Of a stretch of DNA of 64,000 bases, positions 25,864 to 38,351 are shown piece after piece. Source of the stretch: Massilia sp. erpn. Lineage in GTDB: Bacteria > Pseudomonadota > Gammaproteobacteria > Burkholderiales > Burkholderiaceae_D. The position numbers and the translations under genes are program-made. The notes beneath the pieces were generated by a model. That model did not search any database and had not been told where the DNA came from. It saw only the letters and a list, made by a program, of their open reading frames with translations. Location: positions 558,001-622,000 of the forward strand of contig NZ_CP053748.1 in the NCBI RefSeq assembly GCF_024400215.1. Direction: 5' to 3'. Every line of letters starts with the position of its first letter. Positions within the stretch are counted from its first letter, which is position 1.

Positions 25864-27096
25864 TTATGCGGCGGAGAGGAAGTCCAGCAGGGTCAGCGCA
25901 ACCACCTTGGTGGCCTTGCGCAGATCGTCGAGCAGGAGCTTCTCGTCCGCCTTCTTGGCATTCGATTCGGGCACGCTGCGCGGCCCGGCTCCGTATAGTA
26001 CTGCGGGAATGCCTTGCTCGCCATAGAGGCGGGCGTCAGCATACAGCGGTGTGCCGCTGGCGGGGATGTCTTCGCCGATCACGGTGCGCGCGTTTTTCTG
26101 GATGCTGGCGACCAGCTTCTCGGATCCCGGCAAAGGGCGCAGGGCATGCGACAGCAGCAGGCGCTTGATCTCGATGCGAATGCCAGGTTCGCCGCGCACG
26201 GCGTCTTCGATCAGGGCGCGTACCTGCAATTCCACGGTTACCGGGTCTTCTTCCGGAATCATGCGGCGGTCCATCTTCATCACCACTTTGCCCGGCACGA
26301 CATTGGTGTTGGTGCCGCCGTCAATGCGTCCCACCAGCATGGTCGGCGAGTCGATGCCCGGCACTTTGGATTTGATCTTTTTCAGCTCCGGCAATTGCCC
26401 GTAGATGGCGTTCAGGATTTTGCTGGCGGCCTGCAAGGCGTCGTGTCCCGTTTCCGGCATGGCGCCATGGCCGGATTTTCCGTGCACGGTGATCTCCAGT
26501 TGCAGGCAGGCGTTGTGCGCCGTGACGATGTTGTAGCTGAAGCCTGCGGCGATCACGAAATCCGGCTTGGTCAGCTTCTGCTCCAGCAACCAGCCGGGAC
26601 CAAGCAGGCCGCCGAATTCCTCATCATAAGTGAAGTGCAGTTCGGCCGCGCCCTTTAGCGGAATGCCCAGCGCTTCCAGCGCGCGCAAGGCGAAGATATA
26701 GGTGGCGAAGTCGGATTTGGAAACGGCGGCGGCACGGCCGTAGATATAGCCGTTCTCGATCACGCCGCCGTACGGTGGGTAGCTCCAGCCGTCGCCAGGC
26801 GGCACCACGTCGCCGTGGGCATTCAGGGCCACGGTCGGTCCTCCCGCCGCATAGGGTCGGCGCACGATCAGATTGGTGATGCTCTCCATGCCATAGTCGC
26901 GCACGCGCTGTTCGGGGACAACATGCTTCTCGGCCTGCCAGCCATAGGTTTTGAGCAGCTCCGCCACCGTGTCCGCATGCGGCGCATTGTTGCCTGGCGG
27001 CGTATCGGTGGGCACGCGCAGAACCTGCTGCAATAGCGCCACTTCCTCATCGAAGTGGGCATCGATCCATTGGCTCAGTTGTTCTTGTCGGTTCAT
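25864..27096 (-). CDS. M20-family (ArgE/DapE-like) deacylase
   Basis: 410 residues from ATG 27096, one base after the puuD stop (TGAGATG), which favours it over an ATG 21 bp earlier. Metal-site blocks: VALNAHGDVVPPGDGW, TYDEEFGG and a C-terminal SGTPLYADARLYGEQG. A dimerisation domain (LEITVHGKSGHGAMPE) lies in between. The usual GRGAxDMKG is replaced by GRAAAVSKSD, so one metal ligand region is unusual. Family reactions are Zn/Co-dependent hydrolysis of N-acyl or N-carbamoyl amino acids. The operon link to urate oxidase suggests a role in ureide or purine nitrogen recovery, but this is inference. Confidence 0.85.
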   Translation of the reverse strand: MNRQEQLSQWIDAHFDEEVALLQQVLRVPTDTPPGNNAPHADTVAELLKTYGWQAEKHVVPEQRVRDYGMESITNLIVRRPYAAGGPTVALNAHGDVVPPGDGWSYPPYGGVIENGYIYGRAAAVSKSDFATYIFALRALEALGIPLKGAAELHFTYDEEFGGLLGPGWLLEQKLTKPDFVIAAGFSYNIVTAHNACLQLEITVHGKSGHGAMPETGHDALQAASKILNAIYGQLPELKKIKSKVPGIDSPTMLVGRIDGGTNTNVVPGKVVMKMDRRMIPEEDPVTVELQVRALIEDAVRGEPGIRIEIKRLLLSHALRPLPGSEKLVASIQKNARTVIGEDIPASGTPLYADARLYGEQGIPAVLYGAGPRSVPESNAKKADEKLLLDDLRKATKVVALTLLDFLSAA

Positions 27097-27097
27097 C

Positions 27098-28315
27098 TCA
27101 TTTGGCTCCCGCCGCAAACCATGCGGCTAATTGCGCCCTTTCGGGCTCGGTCATATTCGTCAGGTTCCCGATCGGCATGGCTTTCAGCTCGACCGCCTGT
27201 TTGTGGATCTGCATGGCGTGCTGGCGCACCTGCTGCGGCGTATCGAGCACCATGCCGGCCGGCGCGGTGGCAAAGCCGGCCTGGGTCGGATGCGCGGAAT
27301 GGCAGGATACGCAGCGTTGATCGATAATCGCCTTCACCTGCCTGAACTGCGCTTCGGGATCGGCTGCGGCGGCCACCGTCGCGGGACGCGATGGCGCAAT
27401 CGCCACCGCTACGGCCAGCAGCAGCGCCACGCCGATAGCCGGATAGCGCCACTCAATGCGCTCCTTATGCCGCAGATTGAAGAAGTGGCGAATGAAGACG
27501 CCTGCCGCCATGATCAGCGCCAGCACCAGCCAGGCTTGCGGATGGCGGTACGTCATCGCGTAGTGGTTGCTGATCATGATGAACAGCACCGGCAAGGTGA
27601 AGTAGTTATTGTGCACGCTGCGCTGCTTGGCCTTGATGCCATACGACGGATCAGGCAATCCGCCTGCCTGCATAGCCTGCACCATCTTGCGCTGTCCCGG
27701 GATGATGACCATCGCCACATTGGCTACCATGATGGTGCCGATCATTGCGCCGATGTGGACGAAGGCGGCGCGTCCGCTCAGCAGATGCGTCAGCACATAG
27801 GCCGCGCCGCTCAGCAGCACAAACACCGTCAGCCCCAGCCAGCCTTCGCGCTTGACCAGCGGCGAGCGGCACAGCAGGTCGTACACGATCCAGCCAGCGA
27901 TCAGAAAACCGATGCCGATGCCCACCGCCTGCAGGCTGCTCAAGTCGGCCACCGCCTTATCCACCATCATGGCCTGGGCATTGAAGTAATAGGCGATAGT
28001 CAGCAGCGCGATGCCGGACAGCCAGGTGGAATAAGCCTCCCATTTGAACCAGTGCAGCTCCTTCGGCAGTTCGGCCGGCGCCACCAGATACTTTTGCGGG
28101 TTGTAGAAGCCACCACCATGCACGGCCCACAGCTCACCGGACACGCCCTTCTGCGCCAGTTCGGAACCGGGTGCGGGCGGGCGGATCGAGTTGTCCAGCC
28201 AGACGAAATAGAAGGAAGCGCCGATCCAGGCAATCCCCGTGATCATGTGCAGCCAGCGCACCAAAAGATTCAGCCATTCCAGGCCATACGGTATCAAATA
28301 GCCGAATGCATCCAT
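27098..28315 (-). CDS. puuD: Membrane urate oxidase PuuD with cytochrome c domain
   Basis: 405 residues from ATG 28315 (AAGGA 5 nt before). About nine membrane segments begin with LLVRWLHMITGIAWIGASFYFVW, and the urate-oxidase-like half has HNNYFTLPVLFIMISNHY. The C-terminal domain is a c-type cytochrome (CVSCH haem site, with M in the NMTEPE region as possible ligand). PuuD-type enzymes oxidise urate to 5-hydroxyisourate, passing electrons to the respiratory chain rather than to O2 and H2O2. The next steps, UraD and AllC, are encoded nearby at 29446, while a hydroxyisourate hydrolase is not in the window. Confidence 0.92.
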   Translation of the reverse strand: MDAFGYLIPYGLEWLNLLVRWLHMITGIAWIGASFYFVWLDNSIRPPAPGSELAQKGVSGELWAVHGGGFYNPQKYLVAPAELPKELHWFKWEAYSTWLSGIALLTIAYYFNAQAMMVDKAVADLSSLQAVGIGIGFLIAGWIVYDLLCRSPLVKREGWLGLTVFVLLSGAAYVLTHLLSGRAAFVHIGAMIGTIMVANVAMVIIPGQRKMVQAMQAGGLPDPSYGIKAKQRSVHNNYFTLPVLFIMISNHYAMTYRHPQAWLVLALIMAAGVFIRHFFNLRHKERIEWRYPAIGVALLLAVAVAIAPSRPATVAAAADPEAQFRQVKAIIDQRCVSCHSAHPTQAGFATAPAGMVLDTPQQVRQHAMQIHKQAVELKAMPIGNLTNMTEPERAQLAAWFAAGAK

Positions 28316-28383
28316 GGGTTTCCTTGAGCTAAACAAGTGGCAATTTATGAAAGATAGCCGCTTTCCGATACCTGCATCATGAA

Positions 28384-28405
28384 ATATGCCGTATATTTGA
28401 CATAT
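28384..28405. promoter_or_regulatory. Inverted repeat in the puuD/LysR intergenic region
   Basis: ATATG (28384-28388) and CATAT (28401-28405) are separated by 12 bp in the 110-bp gap between divergent puuD and the LysR gene. LysR proteins usually bind such T-N11-A-like dyads, so this is a candidate site for the neighbouring regulator. Confidence 0.4.
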
Positions 28406-28425
28406 CCACTTCGATATAGCCAGCC

Positions 28426-29364
28426 ATGTCCAGCCTGCCGCAGCATTTAGACTTGCATCTGATCCGCATCCTCTACCTGCTGCTGGTGGAGAAAAATGTC
28501 TCGCGCGTGGCGCTGAAACTCAATCAGCCGCAGCCCTCCATCTCCGCTTCGCTGCGCAAGCTGCGCGAATTGACGGGCGATCCGCTGCTAGTGCGCGGCG
28601 CACGCGGCATGGTGCCGACCCAGCATGGCGAGAGTTTGCTGAAGCCGGCCAAACGTATCCTGGAAGAGACAGAAAACCTCTTCGTCAAGAAAACGCCCTT
28701 CGTGCCGCAGGAGGAAGCGCGCACCTTCAATATCGCCGCACCGGATTATCTGGACAGCCAATTCCTGCCGAATGTGGTGGCGGCGCTACGCCGCGGTTCT
28801 CCACTGAGCCGCGTGGTGATCCACAACCTCGGGCCCGGCATCGACTATATCCGCCTGCTGTCGGATGGTGAACTCGATCTGGTGATCGCCAATTGGGACG
28901 AACCGCCACAACACCTGCACCTGTCCAAACTGTTCGAAGACCCCATCATCTGCGCCATGCACGCGGGCAGCCCTTACGCCAAGCGTACCGACAGCGATGC
29001 GATGAGCATGCAGGATTATCTGAGCCTGCCCCATGTGGCGCCATCGCAGATGCTGCCCGGTTACGGCGGCGTAATCGACGCCTTCCTGGAGCGCCACGGC
29101 CTGCGCCGCAATGTGGTGGTGGAATCGGCCTACTTCGGCCTGATCCCATATATGCTGACCCAGACCGAGCTGGTACTCACCACCGGCCGCCAGTTCCTGC
29201 GCTCTTATGAAAAAACCCTGCCGCTGAAAACCTTCACCGTACCGGTCAAATTCCCGCCGATGCGCTTTTACCAGCTGTGGCACGAGCGCGTGCACCAGGC
29301 GCCGGAACACAAATGGCTGCGCGACCAGGTCGGCGCCGTCGCCAAGGCGCTGGTGCAGAAATAG
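28426..29364 (+). CDS. LysR-family regulator, likely of purine catabolism
   Basis: 312 residues. The N-terminal winged helix (LHLIRILYLLLVEKNVSRVALKLNQPQPSISASLRKLREL) is followed by a linker helix and a periplasmic-binding-protein-like effector domain (EARTFNIAAPDYLDSQFLPNVV). It is divergent from puuD and lies upstream of the uraD-allC fusion, so it probably controls both, in response to a purine intermediate such as urate. That target is inferred from position only. Confidence 0.88.
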   Translation: MSSLPQHLDLHLIRILYLLLVEKNVSRVALKLNQPQPSISASLRKLRELTGDPLLVRGARGMVPTQHGESLLKPAKRILEETENLFVKKTPFVPQEEARTFNIAAPDYLDSQFLPNVVAALRRGSPLSRVVIHNLGPGIDYIRLLSDGELDLVIANWDEPPQHLHLSKLFEDPIICAMHAGSPYAKRTDSDAMSMQDYLSLPHVAPSQMLPGYGGVIDAFLERHGLRRNVVVESAYFGLIPYMLTQTELVLTTGRQFLRSYEKTLPLKTFTVPVKFPPMRFYQLWHERVHQAPEHKWLRDQVGAVAKALVQK

Positions 29365-29445
29365 CGCATATCGTTCATCAGCGCAGACATATAATTTGGC
29401 TAATGGGCCGGATATATCATCAAGACCTCAAAACGGGATTCTGCG

Positions 29446-31203
29446 ATGACGATTACACTCTCCGAACTGAACGCCTGCGGCAGCGCCGCCTTTGTCGACC
29501 ACCTGCGCGGCATCTATGAGCATTCGCCTTGGATTCCCGAACGCGCCGCCGCCCAGCGCCCCTTTGCCAGCGTCACCGCGCTGAAACAGGCTTTGCAGAC
29601 CGAGGTTTCGAAAGCCACGCAGGACGAGCAACTGGGTCTGATCCGTGCCCACCCCGAACTGGCAGGCAAGGCCGCCATCGCTGGCCAGCTCACCGCCGAA
29701 TCCACCCATGAACAGGCCAAGTCCGGCCTGAATCTGTGCAGCGCCGAGGAATTCGCCACGCTGCAAAAACTGAACGCCGATTACAACGCCAAATTCGGCT
29801 TTCCCTTCATCCTTGCTGTGAAAGGCGCGGATGGCAAAGGCCTCACGCGCCAGGCCGTCATCGCCACCTTCGGTCGCCGCCTGAAAAACCAGCGCGCCGA
29901 CGAGATGGCCGAATGCCTGCGTCAGATTCACCGCATCGCCGAAATGCGCATCAACGATCTACTGGGCGTACAGCTGGAATTCGGACCGAAGGTGATGGCC
30001 TGGTCCGAAGTGCTGGCGCAATGGAGCGATGACGAGGATGGGCTGACCTGCGCCTACATGACCGACGCCCATCGCAAGAGTGCCGCCCAGCTGGCGGAGT
30101 GGATGCGCGCGGCAGGCATGGAAGTCCACATCGACGCCGTCGGCAATGTGATAGGCCGCTATCTGTCCGATGCGGCCGGCGCGAAGACCTTGATCACCGG
30201 CTCGCATTACGACACGGTGCGCAATGGTGGCAAATATGACGGCCGCCTCGGCATCCTGCTGCCGATTGCCATTGTCGACCACCTGCACAAGCAAGGCGAG
30301 AAGCTGCCTTTCAATTTCGAGGTGATCGGCTTCGCGGAAGAGGAAGGCGTGCGTTTCCGCAGCACCTTCCTCGGCTCCAACGCCGTAACGGGACGCTTCG
30401 ACATGAAGCTGCTTGATGCGCTGGACGCCAATGAAATCAGCATGCGCTCGGCGCTGGAAGCGGCCGGTCATGACGCTTCCGCCATTCCTGCCATTGCACG
30501 CAAGGCGGAAGACGTGCTGGCTTTTGTGGAAGTCCATATCGAACAAGGTCCGGTACTGCTGGAACGCGGCCTTCCGCTGGGCGTGGTGACGGCGATTGCG
30601 GGCAGCTCGCGCTATCTGGTCGAGCTGCGCGGCCTTGCCAGCCACGCGGGAACCACGCCGATGACCATGCGCAAGGATGCGGCAGCGGCGGCGGCGGAAA
30701 TCGTGCTGCTGGTCGAGCTGCGCTGCGGACAGGCCGAAGCGCTGGTCGGCACGGTAGGACAATTGCAGGTTCCGGGCGGTTCGGTAAATGTGATTCCCGG
30801 CGCCTGCAAACTATCGCTGGACATTCGCGCCGCCGATGACAGCGTGCGCCAGGCGGCGGTAAAGGATGTCCTCGACGGCATCGCCGCCATCTGCGAGCGC
30901 CGCCAGATTGAATTCAGCCTGGAGAAAGTGGTGGAAGCTTCCGCCGCGCCTTGCGCGCCCTGGCTGATGCGACAATTCGGCGACGCCGTACAGCGCAGTG
31001 GCTTGCAGCGCTTCGACCTGCTGTCAGGCGCTGGGCACGATGCCATGGCGATGGCGGCCCTGACCGATGTGGCCATGCTGTTCGCGCGCTGCGGCAACGG
31101 CGGCATCAGCCACAATCCGCTGGAAACCATGACGGCCGACGATGCCGATCTGGCGGCGCAAGTGCTGCTCGATTTCCTGCGCCATTTCCAGCCCCGGACT
31201 TAA
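29446..31203 (+). CDS. uraD/allC: Fused OHCU decarboxylase / allantoate amidohydrolase
   Basis: 585 residues carrying two enzymes. Residues about 1-172 are UraD: GIYEHSPWIPERAAAQRPF, IRAHPELAGKAA (catalytic His), LTAESTHEQAKSGL and FGFPFILAVKG. They decarboxylate 2-oxo-4-hydroxy-4-carboxy-5-ureidoimidazoline to S-allantoin. Residues about 180-585 are an M20 AllC-type amidohydrolase: TGSHYDTVRNGGKYDG, GFAEEEGVRF, EVHIEQGPVLLE and a final GGISHNPLE. They hydrolyse allantoate to ureidoglycine or ureidoglycolate. Allantoinase, the step between the two, is not in this protein, so the fusion joins non-consecutive steps. No frameshift sign; one continuous frame. Confidence 0.92.
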   Translation: MTITLSELNACGSAAFVDHLRGIYEHSPWIPERAAAQRPFASVTALKQALQTEVSKATQDEQLGLIRAHPELAGKAAIAGQLTAESTHEQAKSGLNLCSAEEFATLQKLNADYNAKFGFPFILAVKGADGKGLTRQAVIATFGRRLKNQRADEMAECLRQIHRIAEMRINDLLGVQLEFGPKVMAWSEVLAQWSDDEDGLTCAYMTDAHRKSAAQLAEWMRAAGMEVHIDAVGNVIGRYLSDAAGAKTLITGSHYDTVRNGGKYDGRLGILLPIAIVDHLHKQGEKLPFNFEVIGFAEEEGVRFRSTFLGSNAVTGRFDMKLLDALDANEISMRSALEAAGHDASAIPAIARKAEDVLAFVEVHIEQGPVLLERGLPLGVVTAIAGSSRYLVELRGLASHAGTTPMTMRKDAAAAAAEIVLLVELRCGQAEALVGTVGQLQVPGGSVNVIPGACKLSLDIRAADDSVRQAAVKDVLDGIAAICERRQIEFSLEKVVEASAAPCAPWLMRQFGDAVQRSGLQRFDLLSGAGHDAMAMAALTDVAMLFARCGNGGISHNPLETMTADDADLAAQVLLDFLRHFQPRT

Positions 31204-31928
31204 GCGCGGCCCAGGCAGAGATAAACGCCAAGCAGCAGCAGACCGACCATCAGGCAACGGCGGAAAGTCTCCTGCGGCATGCGGTCGCGCAGCTTCTGGC
31301 CGAGCAGCATGCCGGCCATGGCGGGCAGTTGCGCCAGGAAGGAAGCTCCCGCCACAGCCGGCTCCCAGGCGCCGCGCGCCGCCAGTGCCACGGCCAGCGC
31401 CAGGGTGGACACAGTGAAGGCCAGGCCCATGGCCTGCACCAGTTCATCCTTATCCATTTTGAGAGACTGCAAATACGGCACTGCCGGCAGTACGAAGACG
31501 CCCGCCGCCGCAGTGAACAAACCGGTCAGCGCACCGGCCAGCGGCGACATCCATTCTTCTTTTTCACGCGCCACCTGCCAGCGCAGCGAAGACAGGCCCA
31601 CAGCGGCATAGGCCGTCAGCGCCAGTCCCAACATGATGGTGGCGGCCACGTTCTGCCGCATCACCACACTGCCGATCAGGGTGCCGCCGCAAATTCCTAT
31701 CGTCATCGGCCACAGGCGCTGCCACATGGCATATAGCGGCGGGCCGGAAAGCAATTGCCAGAGATTCGTTAAAAGCGAAGGCACAACCAGCAGGCCCGCC
31801 GCTTCAATAGGCGTCATGGCAAGGCTGAGCAAGGCCATGGCCACGGTGGGAAGACCCATGCCGGTCACGCCTTTTACAGCGCCAGCAAGGGCAAATACTG
31901 CAAGCACGAAGATGATATTGTGTTCCAT
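31200..31928 (-). CDS. TauE/SafE-family membrane permease
   Basis: 242 residues from ATG 31928; longer forms would only run antisense through the divergent LysR gene. About seven to eight hydrophobic segments in two similar halves: AVFALAGAVKGVTGMGLPTVAMALLS near the start and SPLAGALTGLFTAAAGVFVLP in the middle. The family exports sulfite or organic sulfur acids, or moves other small anions. The stop overlaps the uraD-allC stop by a few bases, tail to tail. Substrate unknown; the next LysR gene, divergent from it, is the likely controller. Confidence 0.85.
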   Translation of the reverse strand: MEHNIIFVLAVFALAGAVKGVTGMGLPTVAMALLSLAMTPIEAAGLLVVPSLLTNLWQLLSGPPLYAMWQRLWPMTIGICGGTLIGSVVMRQNVAATIMLGLALTAYAAVGLSSLRWQVAREKEEWMSPLAGALTGLFTAAAGVFVLPAVPYLQSLKMDKDELVQAMGLAFTVSTLALAVALAARGAWEPAVAGASFLAQLPAMAGMLLGQKLRDRMPQETFRRCLMVGLLLLGVYLCLGRA

Positions 31929-31981
31929 GCTTGCCAGTCTGCCATCGCCTGCAGATGGTGAAAATGTGGAATATACTGTCT

Positions 31982-32006
31982 CAGCCTTCGTAAAATCCGA
32001 AGGCTG
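31982..32006 (+). promoter_or_regulatory. Hairpin overlapping the LysR ribosome-binding region
   Basis: CAGCCTTCG (31982-31990) and CGAAGGCTG (31998-32006) form a 9-bp stem with a 7-nt loop. The right arm runs into the GGAG at 32006-32009 that serves GTG 32016. It could hide the ribosome-binding site or be an operator in the divergent promoter. Confidence 0.45.
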
Positions 32007-32015
32007 GAGACCATA

Positions 32016-32912
32016 GTGCGCTTTGACCTGACCGATCTGAAACTCTTCCTGCGCGTGGCCGAAAGCGGCAGCATTACCGCCGGCGCCGAAACCGTGCACC
32101 TGGCGCTGGCTTCGGCCAGTGCGCGCATCCGCGGCATGGAAGAAATGCTGGGCGTGCCACTGCTCAAGCGCAACCGGCGCGGCGTGGAGCCGACCGACGC
32201 GGGGCGCACCTTGTTGCACCATGCCCGCGCCATCACGCAGCAGATGGAAAAGATGCGCGCCGATATGGGCGAATATGCGAGCGGGCTGAAAGGCCATATC
32301 CATTTGCTGTGCAATACCTCGGCGCTGACCGAATTCCTGCCCGATATCCTGGCCGAGTTCATGGCCAGCCATCCGCAAGTCAACGTCGATCTGGAAGAGC
32401 GGCCCAGCCACGAGATCGTGCAAGCGATCCGCGATGAGCTGGGCGATATCGGCATCGTCACCGATGCGGTGGACAGCAGCGGCCTGGAAACGCGCCTGTT
32501 CCGCGAAGACCGGCTGGTGCTGGCGCTTTCGCCATTGCATCCGCTGGCGCGCAGCCTGAAACGGCGCGCCGTGGTGCCCTTTGCCGAAGTGCTGGAGAAC
32601 GACTTCATCGGACTGGCCGGCGACAGCGCGCTGCAGCAATACATCAGCGAACACGCCTCGCGCCTCGGTCAGCGCCTGCATTACCGCGTTCTGGTGCGCA
32701 GCTTCGACGCCATCTGCCGCATGGTCGCCAGCGGCGCGGGCATCGCCGTCGTGCCCGAATCGGCGGTACTGCGCTCGCGCGACGCCAGCGCCATCCGCCA
32801 CGTCCACCTGAGCGACGCCTGGTCGCGCCGCAAGCTGCTGCTCTGCATGCGCCGCTACGCCGACCTGCCCGGTTATGCCCGTGAGCTGGCCGATGCACTG
32901 GCGAATAGCTGA
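32016..32912 (+). CDS. LysR-family transcriptional regulator
   Basis: 298 residues starting at GTG 32016 with GGAG upstream. HTH region: LTDLKLFLRVAESGSITAGAETVHLALASASARIRGMEEMLGVPLLKRN; effector domain from about residue 90 (GHIHLLCNTSALTEFLPDIL). The pattern of residues matches the subgroup that often sits divergent from TauE/SafE permeases, as here (87 bp gap). It probably controls that permease. The effector is not deducible. Confidence 0.87.
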   Translation: MRFDLTDLKLFLRVAESGSITAGAETVHLALASASARIRGMEEMLGVPLLKRNRRGVEPTDAGRTLLHHARAITQQMEKMRADMGEYASGLKGHIHLLCNTSALTEFLPDILAEFMASHPQVNVDLEERPSHEIVQAIRDELGDIGIVTDAVDSSGLETRLFREDRLVLALSPLHPLARSLKRRAVVPFAEVLENDFIGLAGDSALQQYISEHASRLGQRLHYRVLVRSFDAICRMVASGAGIAVVPESAVLRSRDASAIRHVHLSDAWSRRKLLLCMRRYADLPGYARELADALANS

Positions 32913-32919
32913 TCCATCT

Positions 32920-34080
32920 CTACGGCCTCAAGATCACTTTGCGGCAAGCCTCTTCCTTCTTATCGAATAGATGGTAGCCGCGTTCGGCCTCGCTGAGTGG
33001 CAGGCGGTGGGAGATGATAGCTTCCGGCTGCAACTTGCCTTCGCCAATGAATCGCAAAAGCTCGGGCATGAAGCGCTGCACGTGGGTCTGGCCGGTTTTG
33101 AAGCCGAGACCTTTTTCGAACACGTCGCCAAACAGAAAGCCATGGATAAAGCCTGAGTACACGCCGGGCACGCTGACGATGCCGCCGCGGCGGCAGGCGG
33201 CAATGCATTGGCGCAGCGCCTGGCCGCTGCTGCCTTCCAACTTCATGGCCGTCATCGCCGTTTCCAGCGCGCTGCCTTTGGCTTCAAAGCCGACCGCGTC
33301 GATCACCGCATCGACGCCACGCCCGGACGTGCTTTCGATGATCACTTCGGCGGGGTCGACATCATCGAAATTGATGGGGATGACACCATATTGCCCGCGT
33401 GCGAATTCGAGCCGGTAGGCATGGTGGTCAACCATGAAGATGCGCTCCACTCCCAGCATGCGCGCGCAGGCCGCCGCCATCTGGCCGACCGGGCCGGCGC
33501 CAAAAATCGCCAGACTGGAACCCTGGCCCACTTCGGCGTTCAGCACGGCCTGATAACCGGTGGGCAGGATATCGCTCAGGAAGAGTACCTGTTCGTCGGC
33601 CAGCGCATCGGGAATCTTGATCGGGCCGACATTCGCCTTTGGCACGCGCACATATTCGGCCTGGCCACCGGGCACACCACCATACAGATGGGTGAAACCG
33701 AACAGGGCCGCGCCCGGCCGTATGCCCTTCCTGTTCAGGATCGCGCCACGCCCCGGGTTGGTGGTTTCGCAAGCGGAGAACAGCTTGTGTTCGCAGAAGA
33801 AGCAACTGCCGCAGGCGATCACAAACGGTATCACCACGCGGTCGCCTTTCTGCACGCTGGTGACGGCGGGGCCGGCATCCACCACCAGGCCCATGAATTC
33901 GTGACCGAGAATATCGCCCGGCTTCAGCTCAGGCACCTTGCCGCGATACAGATGCAGATCGGAACCGCAGATGGCGGTGGCGGTGATTTGCAGGATGATG
34001 TCGTCGTCTTCCAGCAGCTGCGGATCGGCAACGGTTTCTACGCTGACTTCGTGAGCGGAATGATAGACAAGTGCGCGCAT
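32920..34080 (-). CDS. Zinc-dependent alcohol dehydrogenase (FdhA-like MDR)
   Basis: 386 residues of medium-chain dehydrogenase. The catalytic Zn site is [13 protein letters not shown] plus [13 protein letters not shown], but the structural Zn loop [19 protein letters not shown] shows three of four usual Cys. The NAD-binding motif is [20 protein letters not shown]. The long insertion and [14 protein letters not shown] resemble glutathione-independent formaldehyde dehydrogenases. It could oxidise aldehydes or alcohols; a detoxification role is likely but not proven. It is convergent with the LysR gene. Confidence 0.87.
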   Translation of the reverse strand: MRALVYHSAHEVSVETVADPQLLEDDDIILQITATAICGSDLHLYRGKVPELKPGDILGHEFMGLVVDAGPAVTSVQKGDRVVIPFVIACGSCFFCEHKLFSACETTNPGRGAILNRKGIRPGAALFGFTHLYGGVPGGQAEYVRVPKANVGPIKIPDALADEQVLFLSDILPTGYQAVLNAEVGQGSSLAIFGAGPVGQMAAACARMLGVERIFMVDHHAYRLEFARGQYGVIPINFDDVDPAEVIIESTSGRGVDAVIDAVGFEAKGSALETAMTAMKLEGSSGQALRQCIAACRRGGIVSVPGVYSGFIHGFLFGDVFEKGLGFKTGQTHVQRFMPELLRFIGEGKLQPEAIISHRLPLSEAERGYHLFDKKEEACRKVILRP

Positions 34081-34191
34081 GGCTGCCTCCTGAAGGGATG
34101 TGAAATCCAGTCTAGGCAGCCCATGCGCGCACGGCGATAGGCCGTGGCGCTGGCACGGCGTAGGACTTGGCCCACGCGCGGTTATGCTGAG

Positions 34192-35427
34192 TCAGACGAC
34201 GCGGGCGCGCTCCAGCATGGCGTGCAGCAGAACGTTGCAGCCGGCTTCCAGGTGTTCGGCCTTGGCGTCTTCGATTTCGTTGTGGCTGATGCCATCCTTG
34301 CAGGGGACGAAGATCATCCCTGCCGGGGCGACGCGGGCGGCGTAAATCGCATCGTGGCCGGCGCCGGAGACCACGTCCATCGTCGAGTAGCCGAGTTTTT
34401 CGGTAGCCTTGCGCACGGCGCCCACACAGTCGGGGTGGAAGGGACAGGGCGGGTAATAGGAAACGCGTTCGATCTTGATGTCCAGGCCTGTTTCGCTGGC
34501 GGTACGGTCGACAAAGGCCAGCATTTCTTCGTGCATGGTGTTGAGCAGAGCGTCGCTGACGTTGCGCAGGTCGATGCTGAATTTGACCTGACCGGGAATC
34601 ACATTGCGGCTGTTGGGGAAGACCTGCATCATGCCCACCGTGCCGCGTCCATAGGGCGGATAGCGGTTGGCGATGGCGACCACCTCCTGGATGATGCGGG
34701 TCGATACCTGCATCGCATCGCGCCGCAGATGCATGGGCGTGGGACCGGCGTGCGCTTCCATGCCTGTCACCGTGCAGTCGTACCAGGAAAGGCCCATCAC
34801 CGCCGGCACAACGCCAATCACCTTGTCTGCGTCTTCCAGCACCGGGCCTTGCTCGATATGCGCCTCAAAGTAGGCGCCGATGGGATGCTGGCCCGGCACT
34901 TGCTCGCCCTTGTAGCCGATGCGTTCCAATTCCTCACCCACGGTCTTGCCTTCGGTATCCTTCGCCGCATAAGCATGTTCCAGCGTGAACGCACCGCAGA
35001 AAACGCCGGAACCCATCATCACCGGCACGAAGCGCGAGCCTTCTTCATTGGTCCAGAAGGCGACTTCGATGGGCGCTTCGGTGCGGGTGCCGCGATCGTT
35101 TAAGGTACGTACCACTTCCAGCCCTGCCAGCACACCATAGTTGCCGTCGAATTTGCCACCGGTGGGCTGGGTGTCGATATGGCTGCCGGTCATGATGGGC
35201 GGCAGCGCGTTATTGACGCCATCGCGGCGCATGAAGACATTGCCGATCTGGTCCACCGTGATGCTCAGGCCCGCATCCCTGGCCCAGCCCGTGACCAGGT
35301 CGCGGCCCTGTTTATCGAGATCGGTCAGGGTCAGACGTTTGACGCCTCCCTTTTCGGTGGCGCCGATTTTCGCCAGCTCCATCAGCGAGTCCCACAGGCG
35401 CCCGCCGTTGATTTTCAGCTCGTTCAT
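34192..35427 (-). CDS. N-carbamoyl-beta-alanine amidohydrolase (M20 family)
   Basis: 411 residues. Metal-site blocks: TGSHIDTQPTGGKFDGNYG, WTNEEGSRF, EAHIEQGPVLED and GISHNEIEDAKAEH; the dimerisation domain carries GMEAHAGPTPMHLRRDA. These are typical of hydantoinase/carbamoylase-type enzymes. Since dihydropyrimidinase lies 11 bp upstream and PreTA earlier in the operon, the substrate is almost surely N-carbamoyl-beta-alanine (from uracil) or its 2-methyl form (from thymine), giving beta-alanine, CO2 and ammonia. It is the last gene of the pyrimidine operon. Confidence 0.9.
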   Translation of the reverse strand: MNELKINGGRLWDSLMELAKIGATEKGGVKRLTLTDLDKQGRDLVTGWARDAGLSITVDQIGNVFMRRDGVNNALPPIMTGSHIDTQPTGGKFDGNYGVLAGLEVVRTLNDRGTRTEAPIEVAFWTNEEGSRFVPVMMGSGVFCGAFTLEHAYAAKDTEGKTVGEELERIGYKGEQVPGQHPIGAYFEAHIEQGPVLEDADKVIGVVPAVMGLSWYDCTVTGMEAHAGPTPMHLRRDAMQVSTRIIQEVVAIANRYPPYGRGTVGMMQVFPNSRNVIPGQVKFSIDLRNVSDALLNTMHEEMLAFVDRTASETGLDIKIERVSYYPPCPFHPDCVGAVRKATEKLGYSTMDVVSGAGHDAIYAARVAPAGMIFVPCKDGISHNEIEDAKAEHLEAGCNVLLHAMLERARVV

Positions 35428-35438
35428 GCCTGCTCCTT

Positions 35439-38335
<2,897 letters not shown>

Positions 38336-38351
38336 CGGGTTCTCCTTATTT

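Noticed and set aside
31929..32807. N-terminal extension of the TauE/SafE protein
   Set aside because: The extra 293 codons lie antisense to the LysR gene and lack family sequence; the permease starts naturally at ATG 31928.
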